Shown here piece after piece: positions 5,906 through 9,772 of a DNA stretch of 9,772 nucleotides. Below the pieces are notes generated by a model that saw nothing but the letters and a program-made list of their open reading frames with translations, was not told the origin of the DNA and searched no databases. The DNA is from Pseudorhodobacter antarcticus (GTDB taxonomy: Bacteria; Pseudomonadota; Alphaproteobacteria; Rhodobacterales; Rhodobacteraceae): contig CAMAWZ010000065.1 in the NCBI GenBank assembly GCA_945861995.1, forward strand, positions 1-9,772, written 5' to 3'. How positions within the stretch are numbered: position 1 is the first letter of the stretch; every line of letters starts with the position of its first letter. The position numbers and the translations under genes are program-made.

Positions 5906-6676
5906 ATGACCACACTCCTCATCCTCATGCCCACGGGCGGGCATATCGACACGCCTTGCGTGCACGCCCTCTTGGGCCTGACCCAAGCCATTGCCAAGCG
6001 CTGCATTCCCTTTGCCCTGCGCACCTATGAATGGTCGGATTTGGTGATTTCGCGCAATTACCTCATGTCCGTCTTCCTTGCCAAAACCCAGTTCAGCCAT
6101 GCCCTGCGGCTGGACAGCGACATGAGTTTCGAGCCTGACCTGTTCTTCAAACTCCTCGATTTTGACGCAGACTTCACCGTCGCCCCCTACCCCCAGCGCC
6201 GTATGCCGTGGGCGGCCTTTCGCGCCGCGATCGAGCGCGAGACGCAAAAGCCCGAAGATCAGCGCGCCAGCACCGCCGCGCTGATGGCCGAAACCATGCG
6301 CTATAACATCCCCCAAGTGTTCGAGGCGGGCGAGCCTTGGCCGCTTGTCCGCCGCGACGGCTTTCGCCGCGTCGCAGGCGCGGGCACAGGCTTTATGCTA
6401 CTCAAACGCTGCGTCCCCGAAAAAATGGTCGCCAGCGGCATTGCCGTGCCTGTGCCCGGCTTTAACGGATCAGGCTATCCCGATGCCGATTTTCACGATT
6501 TCTTCAGCCACCTGCGCGGGCGCGGCGGCGCTGTGATGCACGGCGAGGATACCAGTTTCTGCCGCCGCTGGATCACGGGCTGCGATGGCGAGATTTGGTG
6601 CTATGAGGCCGCGAGAATCACCCATCACGGCAATTTGGCCTATCCGGGGGATTATCGGTTCGCAGAAAAGCCGTAA
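5906..6676 (+). CDS. GT-A-like glycosyltransferase family protein, target unknown
   Basis: The 256-residue protein has no signal peptide or membrane segment and looks like a cytosolic GT-A-fold sugar transferase. After an opening strand (MTTLLILMPTGG) come an ISRN segment (48-51) and a DxD metal motif in LRLDSDMSF (Asp70, Asp72). APYPQRR (93-99), a GAGTGFMLLKR strand (158-168), GEDTSFCRR (213-221), which fits the catalytic acid region, and paired histidines (HH, 240-241) near the end as possible metal ligands follow. The pattern R-N ... H-x-L-x-x-D-x-D ... E-D-x-x-F-C is one I associate with small glycosyltransferases found both in bacteria and in phages. The donor and acceptor are unknown. 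The ribosome site is weak (a G run at 5896-5901). No neighbour belongs to a recognisable polysaccharide cluster, so the job cannot be inferred from context; GlmM nearby makes an aminosugar precursor, but it lies on the opposite strand. Confidence 0.75.
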   Translation: MTTLLILMPTGGHIDTPCVHALLGLTQAIAKRCIPFALRTYEWSDLVISRNYLMSVFLAKTQFSHALRLDSDMSFEPDLFFKLLDFDADFTVAPYPQRRMPWAAFRAAIERETQKPEDQRASTAALMAETMRYNIPQVFEAGEPWPLVRRDGFRRVAGAGTGFMLLKRCVPEKMVASGIAVPVPGFNGSGYPDADFHDFFSHLRGRGGAVMHGEDTSFCRRWITGCDGEIWCYEAARITHHGNLAYPGDYRFAEKP

Positions 6677-6746
6677 GCCGCGCCCAAACTCACCGCCAAA
6701 GGGTGCGTTGCCCCCTCGCCGTTTTGGCAAGGCAAAAAACGCCTCA

Positions 6747-6820
6747 CCCCCAGGAAATTTATCGAGCAAGGAAGCAGGCAGACGGTCTGTTCCTTCCTAA
6801 CTCTGCAAATATCCTGGGGG
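6747..6820. repeat. Long-armed inverted repeat in the convergent intergenic region
   Basis: The left arm CCCCCAGGAAATTT (6747-6760) is the reverse complement of AAATATCCTGGGGG (6807-6820) except at one position, with 46 bases between the arms. It lies between the convergent glycosyltransferase and glmM genes. It resembles intergenic motifs with a CCGG/AGGATATTT core followed by AGCAAGGAAG that I recall recurring in Rhodobacteraceae genomes, but that recollection is untested. It may be a bidirectional terminator or a dispersed repeat unit. Confidence 0.6.
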
Positions 6821-6821
6821 G

Positions 6822-6838
6822 CAGCGCGGCACGCGCTG
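6822..6838. repeat. Perfect 7-bp hairpin between two G-rich direct repeats
   Basis: CAGCGCG (6822-6828) and CGCGCTG (6832-6838) pair exactly around GCA. The hairpin is flanked by two copies of CTGGGGGGCA (starting at 6814 and 6836, counting the base before the T), so the downstream C run could pair with either G run, giving alternative structures. Confidence 0.55.
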
Positions 6839-6854
6839 GGGGGCAAAGCCCCCC
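6838..6854. terminator. Stem-loop at the glmM 3' end, probable bidirectional terminator
   Basis: GGGGGGC (6838-6844) pairs with GCCCCCC (6848-6854) around an AAA triloop, directly after the glmM TAG (6858-6856). The stem is very stable and symmetric, so it can form in transcripts of both strands. Neither side has a T run, so it may act as a 3'-end stabiliser or a partner for Rho rather than as a classic intrinsic terminator. Confidence 0.5.
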
Positions 6855-6855
6855 C

Positions 6856-8199
6856 CTAAACCGCCGCTTCCACCGCCGCGACAATATCGCCAACCACTTC
6901 CGCCAGCAGCCCCGCATCCTCGCATTCTGCCATCACGCGGATCAACGGTTCGGTGCCCGATTTGCGGATCAGGATACGGCCGCGCCCCTCAATCCGCGCC
7001 TCATTGGCGGCGATCACGGCCCTAACGGCATCCGCCTCAAGCGGCTTTTTCCCTGCCGCATAGCGCACGTTTTTCAGCATTTGCGGCACGGTTTCAAACT
7101 GGCGCACCAGCGTGCTGGCCGCTGCCCCCGTGCGGGAAATCTCGGCCAGAAACTGCAAGCCCGCGATCAGACCGTCGCCCGTCGTGGCATAATCGGTCAT
7201 CACGATATGGCCCGATTGCTCGCCGCCAAGGTTAAATCCGCCCTTGCGCATCGCCTCGACCACATATCGATCGCCCACATTCGTGCGCAGCAAATCAATG
7301 TTCAGCCCCGCCAAATACCGCTCCAGCCCCAAATTCGACATCACCGTCGCCACCAGCGTCTGCCCGCGCAGCCGCCCATCCGCCGCCCATGCCGCCGCCA
7401 TCAGCGCCATAATCTGATCGCCGTCCGCCACGGTGCCCGTCTCGTCCAAAATCATCACGCGGTCGGCGTCCCCGTCCAGCGAAATGCCCACATGCGCGCC
7501 GTGGGCCACCACCGCTTCGGCAGCCGTTTGGGTATAGGTCGACCCGCAGCGATCGTTGATATTACGGCCATTGGGCGAAACGCCCACAGAGATCACTTCG
7601 GCCCCAAGTTCCCACAGCACCAGCGGGGCAGCCTTATACGCCGCACCATTGGCGCAATCGATCACCACTTTCAGCCCATCCAACCGCAGCCCGCTGGGGA
7701 AGGTCGTCTTAGCATATTCCACATAGCGGCCCATCGCATCGTCAATCCGCTTGGCGCGGCCAATGTCGGGGGCGTCCGCCAATTCCACCTCGCCCTGCGT
7801 CATCGCCGCAATCTCTGCCTCGGCGGCGTCAGACAGTTTAAACCCATCAGGGCCGAAAAACTTAATCCCATTGTCATCAGCGGGGTTGTGGCTGGCCGAA
7901 ATCATCACCCCCAAATCCGCCCGCATCGAACGGGTCAGAAACCCCACTGCAGGGGTCGGCACAGGGCCCAGCAGCAACACATTCATCCCCGTGGATGTCA
8001 GCCCCGCCGTCAGCGCATTCTCCAGCATATAGCCCGACAGGCGCGTGTCTTTGCCAATCACCACGCGGTGCGCCGCCATGCCCGAACGGCGAAAATACCG
8101 CCCCGCCGCCGCCCCCAGTTTCAGCGCCATTTCCGCCGTCATCGGATATTGGTTCGCCCGCCCGCGCACGCCGTCTGTTCCAAAAAGTTTGCCGCTCAT
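6856..8199 (-). CDS. glmM: Phosphoglucosamine mutase
   Basis: GlmM interconverts glucosamine-6-phosphate and glucosamine-1-phosphate, feeding UDP-GlcNAc for peptidoglycan and lipopolysaccharide. The 447-residue protein opens with KLFGTDGVRGRAN, as the family does. It has the phosphoserine loop SASHNPADDNG with Ser102, the Mg2+ loop DGDADR (Asp242, Asp244, Asp246), the sugar-binding GEQSGH (326-331) and the C-terminal phosphate-binding RKSGTEPLIRV (412-422). All four alpha-phosphohexomutase domains are therefore present and intact. An ATG 30 bases further upstream (8229) is in frame. Position 8199 is preferred because it gives the conserved MSGKLFGTDG start and because its ATG overlaps the folP stop as ATGA, implying translational coupling. 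It is the last gene of the minus-strand folate/cell-wall operon and ends in a GC-rich stem-loop. Confidence 0.97.
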   Translation of the reverse strand: MSGKLFGTDGVRGRANQYPMTAEMALKLGAAAGRYFRRSGMAAHRVVIGKDTRLSGYMLENALTAGLTSTGMNVLLLGPVPTPAVGFLTRSMRADLGVMISASHNPADDNGIKFFGPDGFKLSDAAEAEIAAMTQGEVELADAPDIGRAKRIDDAMGRYVEYAKTTFPSGLRLDGLKVVIDCANGAAYKAAPLVLWELGAEVISVGVSPNGRNINDRCGSTYTQTAAEAVVAHGAHVGISLDGDADRVMILDETGTVADGDQIMALMAAAWAADGRLRGQTLVATVMSNLGLERYLAGLNIDLLRTNVGDRYVVEAMRKGGFNLGGEQSGHIVMTDYATTGDGLIAGLQFLAEISRTGAAASTLVRQFETVPQMLKNVRYAAGKKPLEADAVRAVIAANEARIEGRGRILIRKSGTEPLIRVMAECEDAGLLAEVVGDIVAAVEAAV

Positions 8200-9206
8200 A
8201 TCTCGTGTCCCATCATAGAGGCTTGCCACAGCGTCAACGCTTGGCGCGTCTCGTCTACATCATGCACGCGGATCATCTGAACGCCGTGCGCAGCCCCCGC
8301 AAGGGCCACCGCCAAACTGCCTGGCATACGGCGCGCAGCATCGCTCTGTCGGGCAATCGTGCCAATAAACCGCTTGCGCGACGCCCCCAGCAGAACGGGC
8401 AGCCCAAGGTTGTGAAACAGCGACAGACGCGAAAGCAGGGTCAAGTTATGCGCCAGCGTTTTGCCAAACCCTATGCCTGGATCAATGGCAATCAAATCGC
8501 GCGCAATACCTGATGCCACCGCCTCCGCCACGCGCGCAGACAAGGCATCGTAAACGTCCAGCAGCACATTGTCATAGTGCGGGTCATCCTGCATCGTGGC
8601 AGGGGTTTTGATCGAATGCATCAAAATCACAGGCCGCCCCGATGCAGCCGCCGCCCCCGCCATTGCAGGGTCAAATTGCAAGGCGGTGACATCGTTCAAA
8701 ATACTGGCCCCTGCCGCAAAGGCGGCCTTTGCCACCCCAGCCTTGCGCGTGTCGATGGAGATCGGGCCATCCAGCCCCCCTGCCCGCAGCGCGGCAATCA
8801 CAGGGGCGGTGCGCTGAATTTCATCGTCCAGCGCCACCTCTACCGCACCAGGACGAGTGCTTTCGCCGCCAATGTCGATAATATCGGCCCCCGCCGCCAT
8901 GCGCCGCGCCTGCATCAGCGCTGCATCAGGGGCCAGAAACAGCCCGCCATCCGAAAAACTATCGGGCGTGATGTTCAATATCCCCATCAAACGCGGGCGA
9001 TCCAAAGACAGGCCCGCGAAATTGGGTCGCGGCGCAGACAACCGCCGCGCATCTTCGGCTGGCAAATCAGCCGCTGCAATCAGGCGTGCAGGCGCGCTGC
9101 GCGAGATAACCTCGACTTGGGCAAACCACCCCAAACCACCCGCAAGGGGCAAGGCCCCCACAGGGCGGGCTGGGTCGAACAAAGGGATGGGGCGCAGGTA
9201 TTCCAT
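8196..9206 (-). CDS. folP: Dihydropteroate synthase
   Basis: FolP condenses p-aminobenzoate with dihydropterin pyrophosphate to make dihydropteroate in folate synthesis and is the sulfonamide target. The 336-residue product shows every family motif in order: GILNITPDSFSDGG (75-88), DIGGESTRPG (111-120), ISIDTRKA (149-156), NDVTALQ (171-177), LMHSIKTP (195-202, where many family members have MHMQGTP), IDPGIGFGK (241-249), GASRKRFIG (274-282) and RVHDV (313-317). An N-terminal extension of about 65 residues precedes the barrel, which I recall as usual in Rhodobacteraceae. The frame stays open to an ATG at 9329, but 9206 is chosen because MEYLRPIPLFDPARP resembles related N-termini and the longer form would overlap the upstream gene. 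No clear ribosome site precedes 9206. The stop overlaps the glmM start. Confidence 0.96.
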   Translation of the reverse strand: MEYLRPIPLFDPARPVGALPLAGGLGWFAQVEVISRSAPARLIAAADLPAEDARRLSAPRPNFAGLSLDRPRLMGILNITPDSFSDGGLFLAPDAALMQARRMAAGADIIDIGGESTRPGAVEVALDDEIQRTAPVIAALRAGGLDGPISIDTRKAGVAKAAFAAGASILNDVTALQFDPAMAGAAAASGRPVILMHSIKTPATMQDDPHYDNVLLDVYDALSARVAEAVASGIARDLIAIDPGIGFGKTLAHNLTLLSRLSLFHNLGLPVLLGASRKRFIGTIARQSDAARRMPGSLAVALAGAAHGVQMIRVHDVDETRQALTLWQASMMGHEI

Positions 9207-9216
9207 AAAGCTTGGT

Positions 9217-9222
9217 AATATA
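9217..9222 (-). promoter_or_regulatory. TATATT box immediately before folP
   Basis: On the minus strand, TATATT lies 10 bases before the folP ATG, with no good -35 (CACTTG, 16 bp upstream, is poor) and no Shine-Dalgarno sequence. If it is a real -10, transcription would start within about five bases of the ATG and give a nearly leaderless message. This is speculative; chance occurrence is likely. Confidence 0.15.
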
Positions 9223-9252
9223 CGCGCACAGCCCAGCGCAAGTGGGCGCGCC

Positions 9253-9772
9253 TCACGCGGCTGTAACAACAGTAACGTGAGAGCCGATTGGCAACGGGCC
9301 AATCCCCGAATCTGCATCGCCGTGCACAATCAGGCGGTCAGCGGCCATTTGCTCGGCCAGCCACAGCGCCAGTTGCAGCGGCGCGCGGGTTTGCGGGCCA
9401 TCAACCGCGTCCAGCACCAACTTACTTGGGGCCCAGACAATCATCTGCCCGCGCTTGATCGCCCAATCAATTTCCGTGCGCGTCGCAACCACAACGCAGC
9501 GCGGATCACGCGCGGCCAGCACCCATGCGTTCTGTTCAATCGCCAGCAAATCCACGCGGCGCTGGGTTGGGCCATGCCCCGTTTGCGGGCGCGGCAAATC
9601 AGGCAGACCCACGGCCAAAATCACCGGCAGGCCATGCGCTTGCAGCCCGTCCAGCAATCGCGGCAAATCAGGCGCGGCGCTGGCCCCATTGTCCAACAAG
9701 GCCACCAGCGGGTGCACCGATGCCTCGTGCCCATCGCTGCCAACCACCTTAACCGCCACTTCGGCGCGCGAG
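9253..9772 (-). CDS. C-terminal part of a gene in the folB position; appended domain weakly like amino-acid-kinase fold (5' end outside window)
   Basis: The frame is open to the window edge, so the N-terminus is missing and about 173 residues are visible. A GTG at 9759 could start translation but is probably internal. In Rhodobacteraceae I recall the gene before folP being annotated as dihydroneopterin aldolase (folB) with an unusually long C-terminal extension, which fits here. The visible part itself shows no FolB motif. It contains a strand-helix pattern (VHPLVALLDNGASA ... LPRLLDGLQAHGLPVILAVG), then QRRVDLLAIEQNAWVLAARDPR and QMIVWAPSKLVLDA, and ends ALWLAEQMAADRLIVHG. The A-x-EQ-x-A-x-x-LA and LALWLA-x-x-x-x-ADRL-(I/L)V patterns resemble the second half of MfnE-like amino acid kinases, but without a clear phosphate-binding glycine loop. 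It ends 46 bases before folP, which suggests one operon. The coding call is firm; identity is tentative. Confidence 0.7.
   Translation of the reverse strand, partial: SRAEVAVKVVGSDGHEASVHPLVALLDNGASAAPDLPRLLDGLQAHGLPVILAVGLPDLPRPQTGHGPTQRRVDLLAIEQNAWVLAARDPRCVVVATRTEIDWAIKRGQMIVWAPSKLVLDAVDGPQTRAPLQLALWLAEQMAADRLIVHGDADSGIGPLPIGSHVTVVTAA

Noticed and set aside
5654..6316. A 220-codon open frame on the minus strand spanning the end of ilvC, the gap and the start of the glycosyltransferase
   Set aside because: It crosses the ilvC terminator and two genes of the opposite strand, and shows no recognisable motif.
6703..8280. A 525-codon open frame on the plus strand
   Set aside because: It is antisense to glmM, is rich in His, Arg and Pro as expected for a GC-rich shadow frame, shows no recognisable domain, and the opposite strand encodes an unmistakable GlmM.

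Overview
The window looks like a chromosomal segment from an alphaproteobacterium of the Rhodobacterales/Rhodobacteraceae (roseobacter-like) group. The basis is GC-rich, densely packed coding, a minus-strand folB-like, folP, glmM gene order, a UbiH-type hydroxylase with the alphaproteobacterial EAAH variant motif, and a short class I IlvC. This placement rests on remembered family features, not on a database search. No mobile element, CRISPR array, tRNA or rRNA is visible.

Left part (1-4620). An intrinsic terminator at 14-35 closes a plus-strand gene lying outside the window. A ubiquinone-pathway-type FAD hydroxylase (152-1351, +) follows. It meets, tail to tail with overlapping stop codons, a minus-strand cluster. 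In transcription order (right to left) the cluster holds two paralogous Lrp/AsnC regulators (4620-4162, 4151-3696), a mandelate-racemase-type enolase-superfamily enzyme (3615-2512) and a class V PLP aminotransferase (2478-1348). This reads as a small regulated catabolic or biosynthetic module acting on an acid or amino-acid-like substrate that the sequence does not reveal.

Middle (4621-6855). A 126-bp divergent intergenic region separates the regulators from ilvC (4747-5769, +), the NADPH-dependent ketol-acid reductoisomerase of branched-chain amino acid synthesis. It carries a candidate promoter and a dyad beside the first regulator gene, so the Lrp pair may control itself and perhaps ilvC. 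After two hairpins and a C-rich tract comes a GT-A-like glycosyltransferase of unknown target (5906-6676, +). The convergent gap 6677-6855 is packed with inverted and direct repeats.

Right part (6856-9772, all minus). This is a housekeeping operon: the C-terminal part of a gene in the folB position (cut by the window edge), then folP (dihydropteroate synthase), then glmM (phosphoglucosamine mutase), with folP and glmM coupled through an ATGA stop/start overlap. The visible part of the folB-position protein does not look like dihydroneopterin aldolase itself. It weakly resembles the C-terminal half of amino-acid-kinase-fold proteins.

Most of the window is ordinary chromosome. The parts that most repay a second look are the enolase/aminotransferase/double-Lrp module and the appended domain at 9253-9772.
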